Assembly (NCBI GenBank): GCA_025060975.1
Contig: JANZKA010000001.1
Coordinates: 172,283-206,713 of the forward strand
Length of the DNA stretch: 34,431 nt
Direction: 5' to 3'
From: Candidatus Culexarchaeum nevadense
Lineage (GTDB): Archaea; Thermoproteota; Methanomethylicia; Culexarchaeales; Culexarchaeaceae
Below the pieces are notes generated by a model. It did not search any database. It was not told the DNA's origin and was given only the letters and a program-made list of their open reading frames with translations. A program made the position numbers and the translations under genes. Below, one piece after another: positions 8,720 to 19,744 of this stretch. Position 1 is the first letter of the stretch. Each line of letters starts with the position of its first letter.

Positions 8720-9325
8720 ATGATGAATGAACAAGTTATGAAACATCAGTTAATGAAGGTTTCGACAAAAGACCTACTTTATCTAACCATACAAAATATG
8801 CGAAAACGGAGAGGTAGAATACTTCTCTCTATTTTTAATGTTTTTTTAGGTGTCGCATTAGTATCATCCATGATGATTCTCAGTTCTTCATATACTTACA
8901 AGTCAAATATAAGTTTATTTGTAGTTAATTTAAATGAATATCAACTGTGGGTTTCAATAATATCTATAGCTGTATGTGTAATAACAATTTTTAATTCAAT
9001 GTTAATTTCCGTTGCAGAAAGGTACAAAGAGATAGGTGTCATGAAATGTTTAGGTGCGAGAAATATATTGATAATGAAATTGTTCCTTTTCGAAGCACTG
9101 GTAATAGGTATGATTGGAGGGTTTATAGGGTTCACCATAGCAGCGATATTTACTCTTCCTATACTTGCTATTCAATACGAAACCATACTCCCATTTATCA
9201 TGTATTTACAGATTTTATTTGTTTCTTTATTAATTGCGATCACCATAAGCATAGTTGCTTCAGTATATCCTGCACGCTATGCTTCTAAGATAAATCCTAC
9301 AGATGCACTAAGATACGAGGTGTAA
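8720..9325 (+). CDS. Minimal FtsX/MacB-type ABC transporter permease
   Basis: A 201-residue integral membrane protein of the FtsX/MacB (LolCE-like) superfamily. The family C-terminal signature is clear: VAERYKEIGVMKCLGA after the second membrane segment and SVYPARYASKINPTDALRYE at the end. Predicted membrane segments are at about 33-58, 73-98, 116-150 and 158-185. Family members are usually around 380-420 residues with a large extracytoplasmic domain between helices 1 and 2; here that domain is reduced to roughly a dozen residues (YTYKSNISLFVVNL). Paired with the ATPase 4 bases downstream. Members act in mechanical extrusion or lipoprotein handling rather than classical transport; the role here is unknown. 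A TATA box 24 bases upstream suggests leaderless expression. Confidence 0.85.
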   Translation: MMNEQVMKHQLMKVSTKDLLYLTIQNMRKRRGRILLSIFNVFLGVALVSSMMILSSSYTYKSNISLFVVNLNEYQLWVSIISIAVCVITIFNSMLISVAERYKEIGVMKCLGARNILIMKLFLFEALVIGMIGGFIGFTIAAIFTLPILAIQYETILPFIMYLQILFVSLLIAITISIVASVYPARYASKINPTDALRYEV

Positions 9326-9329
9326 ACAC

Positions 9330-10043
9330 GTGTCCTTTGAATATTCAGTTGAAACCTTAAATTTAACAAAATATTACCAGCTTGGAGATACGATAGTAAA
9401 GGCCGTTGAAAATGTGAGTATACAAATACACAAAGGGGAATATTTATCGTTAATGGGGCCTTCCGGATCCGGTAAAACAACTTTATTCAAACTTATAGGA
9501 GGACTGGACAAACCTACTAGAGGTCAAGTATTCATAGAAAACATAGATATCTCAAAATTAGATGCATATGAATTAGCTTGGTTAAGGTGCAGAAAAATAG
9601 GATATATCTTTCAAACATTCAATTTAATTCCCATACTTACGGCTATTGAAAATGTGTCATTACCTATGATATTCGCGAACGTCCCGAAGCAAGAACGCAT
9701 AAAAAGAGCACGTGAATTACTTGAAAAAGTAGGCTTACTTGAAAGAGTTAACCACAAACCATTGGAGCTTTCTGGTGGTCAGCAACAACGTGTAGCAATT
9801 GCAAGAGCATTAGCAAATAATCCATCAATAATTTTAGCGGACGAACCTACCGGTAATCTTGATTTAAATACGGGTTTAAACATAACACACTTATTGAAGA
9901 AAATAAATAGAGACAACAATGTAACTATATTTTGTGCTACGCATGACTATAAAATATTAGAGGTAAGCGACAGAATAGTGTGGATTAGGGATGGAAAAAT
10001 AGAGAAGGTGGAAACCAGAAACTATATTCGCAAGAATAAATGA
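9330..10043 (+). CDS. ABC transporter ATPase, LolD/MacB type
   Basis: A 237-residue nucleotide-binding subunit. Visible are Walker A (GPSGSGKTT), the Q-loop region ([12 protein letters not shown]), signature LSGGQQQR, Walker B with [11 protein letters not shown], and the switch histidine in ATHD. The EPTGNLD form is typical of the MacB/LolD/FtsE subfamily and matches the FtsX-like permease before it. The GTG start at 9330 has GAGGTG at 9317-9322, within the end of the permease gene, so translation is likely coupled. No substrate-binding or adaptor protein gene follows: the next gene is on the opposite strand. Confidence 0.93.
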   Translation: MSFEYSVETLNLTKYYQLGDTIVKAVENVSIQIHKGEYLSLMGPSGSGKTTLFKLIGGLDKPTRGQVFIENIDISKLDAYELAWLRCRKIGYIFQTFNLIPILTAIENVSLPMIFANVPKQERIKRARELLEKVGLLERVNHKPLELSGGQQQRVAIARALANNPSIILADEPTGNLDLNTGLNITHLLKKINRDNNVTIFCATHDYKILEVSDRIVWIRDGKIEKVETRNYIRKNK

Positions 10044-10055
10044 AGGTACCTATTA

Positions 10056-10412
10056 CTAATTTAGAGTGCATGTAAGTTTACATAAAACCTTAGAATAACA
10101 TTCATCCTTCAGTTCTATTTCTTCATACTTTTTTGTTTCCTCAGCAATCATCTGTGCTAATAAATGATAACATGTCTGTTTTTTCCTCTTTATTACAACT
10201 GATATGTAAAAATCTTCACATTGACAAAAAATACCGGGTAAAACAACATAATTCTTTTTTCTTCCCTTAACAATCCATCTTTCCACACCACTAGGAACAA
10301 AAATATATTTCTTCACTCCTCTCTCATTTACTAAATTCCATGCTTTCAAATACTCTTTCTTATATCTTTTTGTAAGGTAATCTAAGTTAGATGAATTGAA
10401 AGCGTTATTCAT
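10056..10412 (-). CDS. Small SWIM zinc-finger protein (SWS1-like motif)
   Basis: A 118-residue protein with a SWIM-type zinc motif, CxC then 15 residues then CxH (CQC at about 63-65 and CYHLLA at about 81-86 counting from the chosen start). The alanine three residues after the histidine gives CxCx(n)CxHxxA, the form described for eukaryotic SWS1/Shu2 recombination proteins. SWIM domains bind DNA or protein partners. A longer frame begins at a TTG at 10451, but the ATG at 10412 has AAGGGAT upstream. It stands alone between two plus-strand genes. A RadB-like RecA paralogue about 20 kb away (30359-31081) is a possible partner, by analogy with SWS1-SWSAP1; that link is inference. Confidence 0.7.
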   Translation of the reverse strand: MNNAFNSSNLDYLTKRYKKEYLKAWNLVNERGVKKYIFVPSGVERWIVKGRKKNYVVLPGIFCQCEDFYISVVIKRKKQTCYHLLAQMIAEETKKYEEIELKDECYSKVLCKLTCTLN

Positions 10413-10513
10413 GTATAATCCCTTATTGGCAACTTTTGTTATTTTCAGCAATAAAATTATAAATCACCACTTACATTTATATTGTTGGTTTCTCTCCATA
10501 CAGTGTGGAAATC

Positions 10514-11896
10514 ATGACTACAGATTTTGATGTAGTAATTGTTGGGGCAGGACCTGCCGGACTTTTTTCAGCTTATGAACTATCATACAAAAGCAACTTA
10601 AAATTGTTAGTAATAGATCAGGGTAGAGACGTAGAGGAGAGAAAGTGTCCTGCAAATGAGTATTACATATGTCGTAAATGTTCCCCATGTAACATAATGT
10701 CCGGTGTTGGTGGTGCTGGTACTTTATCCAGTGGGTTATTAAATTTAAGGCCGGACATAGGAGGTAACTTAATTGAGTTAATGGGTAATGACGAAGCTTG
10801 GAACTTAATTCACTATGTAGATTCAATATTTCTCAAATACGGCGTTCCAGAAACTCTATACTATGGGGATCCACATAAAATAGAGGAATTGGAAAGAAAA
10901 GCTGCTGCAGTGGGTGCAAAGTTCATTCCAATTCCGCAGCGTCATATAGGTTCGGACAAAGCTATACAAGTTATAAAAAACTTTAAATTAGATTTAGAGA
11001 AGAGAGGTGTGCGCTTTTTATTAAAAACGAAAGTCATTGATATCAATAAAGGGTCAGTTAAACTTGAAAATGGTCAAATAATTAATTCGAAATACATAAT
11101 TGTGGCACCAGGACGCATTGGAGCAACGTGGCTTGCCCAACAAGCGGAAAAACTTGGAATACCAACACATCCAGGACCAATAGACATAGGAGTAAGAGTT
11201 GAAGTACCTGCTGTAGTGATGGACCCTATAATTGAAGTAAATAGAGATCCAAAGTTCCATATATACACTCACACTTATGATGACTTTGTAAGAACGTTTT
11301 GCGTCAATCATCGAGGATATGTTGTGCAAGAATTTTATGATGATGGTTCTGTTGGTGTTAATGGACACTCATTGTCAGGAGTACAGTCATCGAATACCAA
11401 TTTTGCATTTCTAGTTCGTATATCATTGACCGAACCTATAGAAGATACAACAGCTTTTGGTCTTTCAATAGTTCGTATAGCAACAATACTTGGTGGTGGT
11501 AAGCCCATACTCCAAAAACTTGGAGATCTAAAACTGGGTAGAAGATCAACATGGAAACGAATATCTCAAGGTCATGTTCAACCCACGTTGAAATCTGTAA
11601 CCCCTGGAGATATATCCATGGTTTTACCGCATAGAATTCTAACAGACATACTAGAGGGGTTGGATACCCTTAATGAAATAATTCCAGGAGTAGCAACCTC
11701 TTCAACATTACTCTACGCTCCTGAAGTGAAATTTTCTGCCAAAAAGATCGAAACTAATCAATTTCTAGAAACTGAAATCCCCAATATTTATGTAGCGGGA
11801 GACGGTGCGGGTGTATCCAGGGGTATTGTTATAGCTGCTGCTACCGGGATTATTGCTGCGAGGGATATATTGAGAAAGGAAGGATTTATTAAGTGA
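10514..11896 (+). CDS. FAD-dependent dehydrogenase, COG2509-like
   Basis: A flavoprotein of about 460 residues. The N-terminal Rossmann motif is VVIVGAGPAGLFSAYEL, with an acidic residue at the end of strand 2 (LLVIDQG); the C-terminal FAD site is IYVAGDGAGVSRGIVIAA. A cysteine cluster follows the first fold, C-x8-C-x2-C-x2-C within residues about 46-61, then GVGGAGTLSSGLLN. That cysteine-plus-GGAG pattern is typical of the uncharacterised COG2509 dehydrogenases. Substrate and electron partner are unknown. An in-frame GTG at 10505 is an alternative start: a TATA-like TTTATATT at 10476-10483 is 25 bases from the GTG and 34 from the ATG. The 3' end is 36 bases before a tRNA-Pro gene. Confidence 0.85.
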   Translation: MTTDFDVVIVGAGPAGLFSAYELSYKSNLKLLVIDQGRDVEERKCPANEYYICRKCSPCNIMSGVGGAGTLSSGLLNLRPDIGGNLIELMGNDEAWNLIHYVDSIFLKYGVPETLYYGDPHKIEELERKAAAVGAKFIPIPQRHIGSDKAIQVIKNFKLDLEKRGVRFLLKTKVIDINKGSVKLENGQIINSKYIIVAPGRIGATWLAQQAEKLGIPTHPGPIDIGVRVEVPAVVMDPIIEVNRDPKFHIYTHTYDDFVRTFCVNHRGYVVQEFYDDGSVGVNGHSLSGVQSSNTNFAFLVRISLTEPIEDTTAFGLSIVRIATILGGGKPILQKLGDLKLGRRSTWKRISQGHVQPTLKSVTPGDISMVLPHRILTDILEGLDTLNEIIPGVATSSTLLYAPEVKFSAKKIETNQFLETEIPNIYVAGDGAGVSRGIVIAAATGIIAARDILRKEGFIK

Positions 11897-11932
11897 GAAT
11901 AATTGGTGGTAAATTAAATTTATGTTACTTTT

Positions 11933-12007
11933 GGGGCCGTAGTCTAGCTTGGGTATGACGTCGCCCTCGGGCGGCGAAGGTCGTGGGTTCAAATCCCACC
12001 GGCCCCA
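11933..12007 (+). tRNA. tRNA-Pro (CGG)
   Basis: A full cloverleaf: acceptor GGGGCCG/CGGCCCC, D stem GTC/GAC, anticodon stem TCGCC/GGCGA with loop CTCGGGC (anticodon CGG), T stem GTGGG/CCCAC with loop TTCAAAT, discriminator A. There is no intron and no encoded CCA. A TATA-like AAATTAAATTTAT lies about 15-25 bases upstream. It faces the tRNA-Thr gene 52 bases away. Confidence 0.95.
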
Positions 12008-12059
12008 TCAAATGCTTAATTAAAATCTTCATCATCTTTAAAAATGTAAATAAACAATT

Positions 12060-12136
12060 TGGAGCCTCGGGCGGGATTTGAACCCGCGACCAACGGCTTA
12101 CGAGGCCGCCGCTCTACCGAGCTGAGCTACCGAGGC
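12060..12136 (-). tRNA. tRNA-Thr (CGT)
   Basis: Acceptor GCCTCGG/CCGAGGC, D stem GCTC/GAGC, anticodon stem GCGGC/GCCGT with loop CTCGTAA (anticodon CGT), T stem CGCGGG region with loop TTCAAAT. The discriminator is T, as usual in archaeal tRNA-Thr. The three bases after it read CCA, so the 3' end appears encoded. No intron. Confidence 0.94.
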
Positions 12137-12261
12137 AAATAGATAAATACTTATTTATAACCTTAATGCTAAAAGAATATTTATAAACCAGCAATTATAA
12201 ATTTTAGTTCTCAAAATTCGTAAGTTCACAGGGGATGAATGAGTAAAAAAGAGGTGTCAAA

Positions 12262-13419
12262 ATGGGGGGAGCTCCTGTTACAGCAAAATATAATATCGTA
12301 ATGGGATTTGAAGTGGACGGTGTCGTTGAAAAACCTGACATAATAGGTGCCATTTTTGGTCAGACGGAAGGTTTACTGGGTGAAGAACTAGATCTTAGAG
12401 AACTTCAGAGAACAGGGAGAATTAGCAGAATTGAAGTTAAAGTAAATAGTGAAGGAGGGAAGACTACTGGGGAGATAATCATACCATCAAGCTTAGATAA
12501 AGTTGAAACTGCATTGATCGTGGCAGCAATAGAAGTTATAGATAAAGTAGGCCCGTGTTCAGCAAAGTTCTATTTAAAGAGCATAGAAAATCTAAGAGAG
12601 AAAAAGAGGGAGCAAATTATCGAGAGAGCTAAAGAAATTTTAAACAAGTGGAAAAAAGAATCAAATATAGATACTCAAGAAATAGTGGAAAGAATTATCA
12701 GTGAAATAAGAGCATCGGAAATAATTAAATTTGGTGAAGAAGGGCTTCCAGCAGGACCTGGAGTAGCTAAAGAAGACACTATCATAATAGTCGAAGGAAG
12801 AGCTGATGTAATTAACTTACTTAAACATGGATACAAAAATGTGATTGCAATTGAAGGTGCTTCCATTCCTAAAACTATAATTGAACTTTCAAAAAAGAAG
12901 AATACGATAGCATTTGTAGACGGAGATAGAGCTGGCGAATTAATATTAAAAGAATTATTGCAAGTAGCGGACATAGACTATATAGCTCAAGCACCACCTG
13001 GGAAAGAAGTGGAAGAGTTAACAGCAAAGGAAATAGCTAAATGTTTATCAAATATGATCCCAGCAAAAGAATATTTAGAACTTCAAATGAAACGTCCTTC
13101 TATAGAAAAAGTAAAAGTGGCATTGCCTGAAAACATAGTTGAAAAAGTGAAAGAACATTTAGGAACTTTGAAAGCAAGTTTATATAATGAGAAGGGAGAG
13201 AAAATAAAGGAAACTTCGGTAAGAGATTTAATAAATGAGATACAGCAACAAAATAGGATTTATGGAATAATCTTTGATGGTGTGGTTACACAGAGAATAG
13301 TTGATATCGCAGGAGAGAAGGATGTCAAGTATATAATAGGCGCTAGAATTGGAAGCATAGTTAGACGTCCACCTACATTGATTATACTAACGTTTGACGA
13401 TATTTTGACAGCAACTTAA
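12262..13419 (+). CDS. dnaG: Archaeal DnaG-type primase
   Basis: A 385-residue archaeal DnaG with a TOPRIM domain. The N-terminal region shows the conserved MGFEVDGVVEKPDIIGAIFG and GLLGEELDLRELQ patterns. The TOPRIM core is at about 170-260, with the catalytic glutamate in IIVEGRADVINLL and the acidic pair in AFVDGDRAGE. Archaeal DnaG can make primers in vitro in some species and also co-purifies with the exosome, so its cellular role may be RNA-related as well as replicative. The ATG has GAGGTG 6-10 bases upstream. A TATA-like ATATTTATAAACC is at about 12177-12189. The last 38 bases overlap the convergent acetyltransferase gene. Confidence 0.96.
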   Translation: MGGAPVTAKYNIVMGFEVDGVVEKPDIIGAIFGQTEGLLGEELDLRELQRTGRISRIEVKVNSEGGKTTGEIIIPSSLDKVETALIVAAIEVIDKVGPCSAKFYLKSIENLREKKREQIIERAKEILNKWKKESNIDTQEIVERIISEIRASEIIKFGEEGLPAGPGVAKEDTIIIVEGRADVINLLKHGYKNVIAIEGASIPKTIIELSKKKNTIAFVDGDRAGELILKELLQVADIDYIAQAPPGKEVEELTAKEIAKCLSNMIPAKEYLELQMKRPSIEKVKVALPENIVEKVKEHLGTLKASLYNEKGEKIKETSVRDLINEIQQQNRIYGIIFDGVVTQRIVDIAGEKDVKYIIGARIGSIVRRPPTLIILTFDDILTAT

Positions 13420-13870
13420 ACATTATTATAGCATCACAACCGTTAAAATAATACTTTGGTACTTCATATGCTTCAACAAAACCAATATTTAAGTATAAAT
13501 TGCGGGCTGCGGTGTTTGTCTTACTCACCTCAAGTCTTAAAATAACACATCCCAATACTTTTAAAACTTCCTCGATCTTTACCATTAAAAGCTTACCAAA
13601 TCCCTTTCTTCTAAATGAGGGGTCTACTGCTATTGAAACTACATGACCAATGTAACCTCGTCTAATAACTGCTATAACATACCCTATTATCTTGTCTCTA
13701 ACTTCTGCCACTAAAAACGTTTTAGGAGCGATACTTAAATAAAAGTTTAACAAATTTTTAGGGTAAACTTCTTGCTCATGAAATGACAACTTTTCAATCA
13801 AGTATATTTTATCTATGTCATTAACAGATGCCTCTCTAATTTTAACATCATTAATATGAAGTTCGTCCAT
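13382..13870 (-). CDS. GNAT acetyltransferase, RimI/Ard1 type
   Basis: A 162-residue GNAT N-acetyltransferase. The acetyl-CoA binding motif is visible as VSIAVDPSFRRKGFGKLLM (pattern RRxGxG), followed by ILRLEVSKTNTAARNLYLNIGF, the usual motif B/C of RimI/Naa10 enzymes, which acetylate protein N-termini. Archaea commonly carry one such enzyme with relaxed specificity. The start ATG at 13870 has GGAGGCG just upstream and an AAAATATTTATA TATA-like element. The gene overlaps the 3' end of dnaG by 38 bases on the opposite strand. Exact substrate is not readable from sequence. Confidence 0.88.
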   Translation of the reverse strand: MDELHINDVKIREASVNDIDKIYLIEKLSFHEQEVYPKNLLNFYLSIAPKTFLVAEVRDKIIGYVIAVIRRGYIGHVVSIAVDPSFRRKGFGKLLMVKIEEVLKVLGCVILRLEVSKTNTAARNLYLNIGFVEAYEVPKYYFNGCDAIIMFKLLSKYRQTLV

Positions 13871-14000
13871 AACGCCTCCATATAAATATTTTAACTAAAG
13901 CTTTACTTTTATAAATAAATTTTTCGTGGTTGATGACAGTAGAATCACGAAAATAGTAATATTAACCATTCCTCCCTTGAATGTTTGTGAAATCGAAATG

Positions 14001-14089
14001 TGGGGCCGCGGAGATTTGAACTCCGGTCACGGGGACCCAATGGGGGGTAAGTCCTAACCCCGCAGCCTTCCAGGCTAGCCTACGGCCCC
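14001..14089 (-). tRNA. tRNA-Pro (TGG) with 16-base non-canonical intron
   Basis: Acceptor GGGGCCG/CGGCCCC, D stem GGCT/GGCT (two G-U pairs), anticodon stem CGGGG/CCCCG, T stem CGGAG/CTCCG with loop TTCAAAT, discriminator A. The anticodon loop holds 23 bases, so 16 are intron. Placing the intron at 14040-14055 (between positions 33 and 34) gives loop TTTGGGT with anticodon TGG and G37, as expected for proline. There GGGG pairs with intron CCCC, and the cuts fall after base 2 of bulges TTA and ATT. Canonical 37/38 splicing would give anticodon AGG, unlikely in archaea. Both choices decode proline. Confidence 0.85.
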
Positions 14090-14164
14090 TAACAAAATTT
14101 CTACCATTATATTATTAATTTAAATAATTAAAACAATAAATAATAAACTTTTTTAGTTCCAAAT

Positions 14165-14890
14165 GTGTATGGGATTCTGATGACCGAGGAAGATATCGCA
14201 AAAAGAATTGCTGGAGAATTAATATTATCAGATAAACCATGGGTTATAGTGAAAAAATGGAGAGAGATTTTCGAAGCTTCACAGGTGGAGGTTGCAAATG
14301 TCATGCAAGTAACACCTTCAGTGATAAGTGATTATGAAATGGGGAGGAGGATACCTGGTTCAAAATTTATTAAAAAGTTTGTTAATGCACTACTTGAAAT
14401 AGATAAAAGAAGGGGCTGTAAAAAGATAAAAGAGTTTTCTAATATGCTTTTAGACATACCTAGAGATGCCATCATAGATATAAGAGAGTATGTAGAGCCG
14501 GTTACCGTAAATGATATATGTTTGAGCGTGAAGGGAGAACTAGTTGCTTGTAGCCATCTATCTAATAGGAAAATATTTGGGCACACCATCGTTGATAGCA
14601 TAAGATGTATAGAAAAGCTTTCGGGAATTGATTTCTTCAGACTAATGGGAGAAACTTCCATGAGGGCATTGATATTTACTAAAGTCAGTATAGGACGATC
14701 ACCGATGGTTGCTGTAAGGGTCTACCCAATAAAACCAGCTATGGTTGTTATGCATGGTACGCAACATATAGATGAATTAGCCATAAAATTAGCAACTATA
14801 GAGCAAATACCATTAGTTTTATCAAAAATAGAAAGTGTTGAAAAAATGGTGGAAAACTTAAAGAGATTTTCATGTAAAACGAATGATTAA
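14165..14890 (+). CDS. Archaeal HTH (Cro/C1-type) transcriptional regulator
   Basis: A 241-residue protein with an N-terminal helix-turn-helix of the Cro/C1 class: WREIFEASQVEVANVM then VTPSVISDYEMGRRIPG at about residues 33-65. The remaining 150 residues form a second domain with no motif I can name. The layout resembles archaeal regulators of the COG1709 type. It could repress its own operon; targets are unknown. The start is uncertain: GTG at 14165 is about 25 bases after an AATAAATAATAAAC element (leaderless model), and ATG at 14180 is the alternative. It is followed 46 bases later by the NrdD fusion gene, which has its own TATA-like element. Confidence 0.8.
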   Translation: MYGILMTEEDIAKRIAGELILSDKPWVIVKKWREIFEASQVEVANVMQVTPSVISDYEMGRRIPGSKFIKKFVNALLEIDKRRGCKKIKEFSNMLLDIPRDAIIDIREYVEPVTVNDICLSVKGELVACSHLSNRKIFGHTIVDSIRCIEKLSGIDFFRLMGETSMRALIFTKVSIGRSPMVAVRVYPIKPAMVVMHGTQHIDELAIKLATIEQIPLVLSKIESVEKMVENLKRFSCKTND

Positions 14891-14904
14891 AATAGGATAA
14901 GTGT

Positions 14905-14910
14905 AATATA
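14905..14910 (+). promoter_or_regulatory. TATA-like element for the NrdD fusion gene
   Basis: AATATA centred about 29 bases before the ATG at 14937. No ribosome site precedes that ATG, so a leaderless or short-leader transcript is likely. Confidence 0.35.
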
Positions 14911-14936
14911 CTCTTAATGGTCCTTAAATATATTGT

Positions 14937-18083
<3,147 letters not shown>

Positions 18084-18192
18084 TCACCACATTAATGTAG
18101 TGTTTAAATGAGATAAAATTTTCTTAGCGTTTTATGCAATTAATGATTGGTTCAATTTTTCTATATATGGAATGAAACTGAAGCAAGAAGTA

Positions 18193-18203
18193 CTTTTTTA
18201 AGT
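18193..18203 (+). promoter_or_regulatory. Possible TATA element for pyrI and the ATP synthase genes
   Basis: A CTTTTTTAAGT stretch about 35-44 bases before the pyrI ATG (18237). AGGGAT at about 18225-18230 can serve as its ribosome site. With only 34 bases between pyrI and atpH, this promoter may also drive the ATP synthase genes. Confidence 0.3.
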
Positions 18204-18236
18204 AAGTAAAGTTACAAATGGGAAGGGATATATACT

Positions 18237-18716
18237 ATGGAAAAACATGAACTTAAAGTCCAAAAAATAAAAGAAGGGACTGTTATAGATCATATTCCTG
18301 CCGGTCACGCACTGAGTGTTTTGAAAATTTTAGGAATAACGGGAAGGGAAGGATTTATAGTAACCATAGCTTGTAATGTTCCAAGTAAAAAATATGGTAA
18401 AAAAGATATTGTTAAAATAGAAGGAAAGGAGTTAAAGGTCGAAGAGGTAAACAAAATAGCACTGATAGCTCCTACTGCAACAATAAATATAATTAAAAAT
18501 TACAATGTTGTCGAAAAGTACAAAATAAGTGTACCAAAAGAAATAGTAAACATTTTAAAATGTACTAACCCTTCTTGTATAACAAGAAGTGAGAGGGAAC
18601 CCATAACCTCAAAATTCAAAGTTATATCTGAGAAGCCTGTTAGATTAAGATGTGTTTTTTGCAACAATATATTGGAATTAGAAGATATAGAAAAACAAGT
18701 TAGTGAAAAATATTAA
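18237..18716 (+). CDS. pyrI: Aspartate carbamoyltransferase regulatory chain
   Basis: The 159-residue allosteric partner of PyrB. The N-terminal nucleotide-binding domain has the conserved GTVIDHIPAGHALSVLKILG (about 14-33). The C-terminal zinc domain that contacts the catalytic chain has four cysteines, CTNPSC and CVFC, at about 110-145. It binds CTP/ATP in known enzymes. The start ATG follows a GGGAAGGGAT element. It is transcribed away from pyrB and toward the ATP synthase genes, with a 34-base gap to atpH, so cotranscription with the ATPase is possible. Confidence 0.95.
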   Translation: MEKHELKVQKIKEGTVIDHIPAGHALSVLKILGITGREGFIVTIACNVPSKKYGKKDIVKIEGKELKVEEVNKIALIAPTATINIIKNYNVVEKYKISVPKEIVNILKCTNPSCITRSEREPITSKFKVISEKPVRLRCVFCNNILELEDIEKQVSEKY

Positions 18717-18750
18717 AAGTAAATAAGTTAAAGAGTAGTAACGATAACAT

Positions 18751-19098
18751 ATGGCTAGGAAGCTGGATACCGAAGACTTCAAATCAACTTTACTAATAAT
18801 ATTGGAAGCTGAAAAAGAGGCTGAAGCTATTATAGAAAATGCAAAGAAACGTGCAGAAGAGATAATAAATAAAGCAGAAAAAGACGCGGAAGAAATAATG
18901 AACAAAGAAATAAAAATAGAAATTCATAAGAGAATAGAAGATTTAAGGAAAGATTTAGAAAATAGACTTAGGAAATACGAAAAGGAAGAACAAGAAAAGG
19001 TTTCTGCTTTTATCAACAAGATAAGTAAGACTATTGAAAGTAATAAAGAAAGCATAATCAATGAAATAATAAAGGTGGTGTTTAAACATGGCAAATAA
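18751..19098 (+). CDS. A-type ATP synthase subunit H (peripheral stalk)
   Basis: A 115-residue, almost entirely helical, charged protein, the usual size for AhaH/subunit H, which pairs with subunit E to form the peripheral stalk of the archaeal ATP synthase. It lies directly upstream of and overlaps subunit E by 11 bases. Residues 17-56 (ILEAEKEAEAIIENAKKRAE and the following 20) are encoded by a 121 bp segment identical to one in the E gene. The C-terminal half (RIEDLRKDLENRLRKYEKEE...) is not shared. Low complexity means family assignment depends on context; the ATPase operon makes it likely. Confidence 0.72.
   Translation: MARKLDTEDFKSTLLIILEAEKEAEAIIENAKKRAEEIINKAEKDAEEIMNKEIKIEIHKRIEDLRKDLENRLRKYEKEEQEKVSAFINKISKTIESNKESIINEIIKVVFKHGK
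18799..18919 (+). repeat. Perfect 121 bp direct repeat, copy A (in atpH)
   Basis: Bases 18799-18919 are identical to 19151-19271, offset 352. The first base outside each end differs (a versus c on the left, a versus c on the right). It encodes the shared 40-residue coiled-coil segment of subunits H and E in the same reading frame. Confidence 0.97.
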
Positions 19099-19744
19099 GA
19101 CTATTAAGAAGGGGATATTTGGAAGTTCGGAAAATATTTCTAGCAGAATCATATTGGAAGCTGAAAAAGAGGCTGAAGCTATTATAGAAAATGCAAAGAA
19201 ACGTGCAGAAGAGATAATAAATAAAGCAGAAAAAGACGCGGAAGAAATAATGAACAAAGAAATAAAAATAGCCCATGAAAAAATAAAGATGGAAGAGAGG
19301 AGGAGACTTGCCGAGATAAGCTTAAAGATGAAAGAGATCATATTGCGTGAGAGAGAAACAATCTTTAATGAAGTTTTAAATGAAGTAAAAAGAAGACTTC
19401 ATGAATTTAAAAAGACCGATAGATATCCATCTATTTTGCAAGAACTAATATTAGAAGGTTGTGAGGCTATAGGTGGTGGGGATCTAGTTATAAAAATTGA
19501 TTCAAAAGATAAAGAAATCGATATAAACATCGAAAAATTAAAAAGGATTATTGAGGAAAGGATGGGTGGGAAGGTGAACATATCAATTGTTTTTGATAAT
19601 ATAAGTGAATTTGGTGGAGTAATAGTTTCCACACCTGATGGAAGTATCGTATACAATAACACATTAGACGCCATACTTGAAAGGAATTTTGATGATATTA
19701 GGAGAATAATAACGAAAAGTATATTGGAAGGTGAAAGATTATGA
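19088..19744 (+). CDS. A-type ATP synthase subunit E (peripheral stalk)
   Basis: A 218-residue subunit E: an N-terminal coiled coil (about 22-110) and a C-terminal globular domain (about 111-218) with LQELILEGCEAIGGGDLVIKI and EFGGVIVSTPDGSIVYNNTL, the most conserved region of the family, which binds the top of subunits A/B. The ATG follows GGTGGTG inside the end of the H gene. The stop overlaps the F start (ATGA). The N-terminal coil carries the 121 bp tract identical to subunit H. The length is slightly above the usual 185-205 residues. Confidence 0.92.
   Translation: MANKTIKKGIFGSSENISSRIILEAEKEAEAIIENAKKRAEEIINKAEKDAEEIMNKEIKIAHEKIKMEERRRLAEISLKMKEIILRERETIFNEVLNEVKRRLHEFKKTDRYPSILQELILEGCEAIGGGDLVIKIDSKDKEIDINIEKLKRIIEERMGGKVNISIVFDNISEFGGVIVSTPDGSIVYNNTLDAILERNFDDIRRIITKSILEGERL
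19151..19271 (+). repeat. Perfect 121 bp direct repeat, copy B (in atpE)
   Basis: Identical to 18799-18919 over all 121 bases; see copy A. Synonymous positions are also identical, so the similarity is at the DNA level rather than only convergent coiled-coil composition. Confidence 0.97.

Noticed and set aside
18799-19271. Tandem duplication of a whole gene in the ATP synthase cluster
   Set aside because: Only 121 bases are shared. The C-terminal parts and lengths of H and E differ, so this is a segmental copy between distinct genes.
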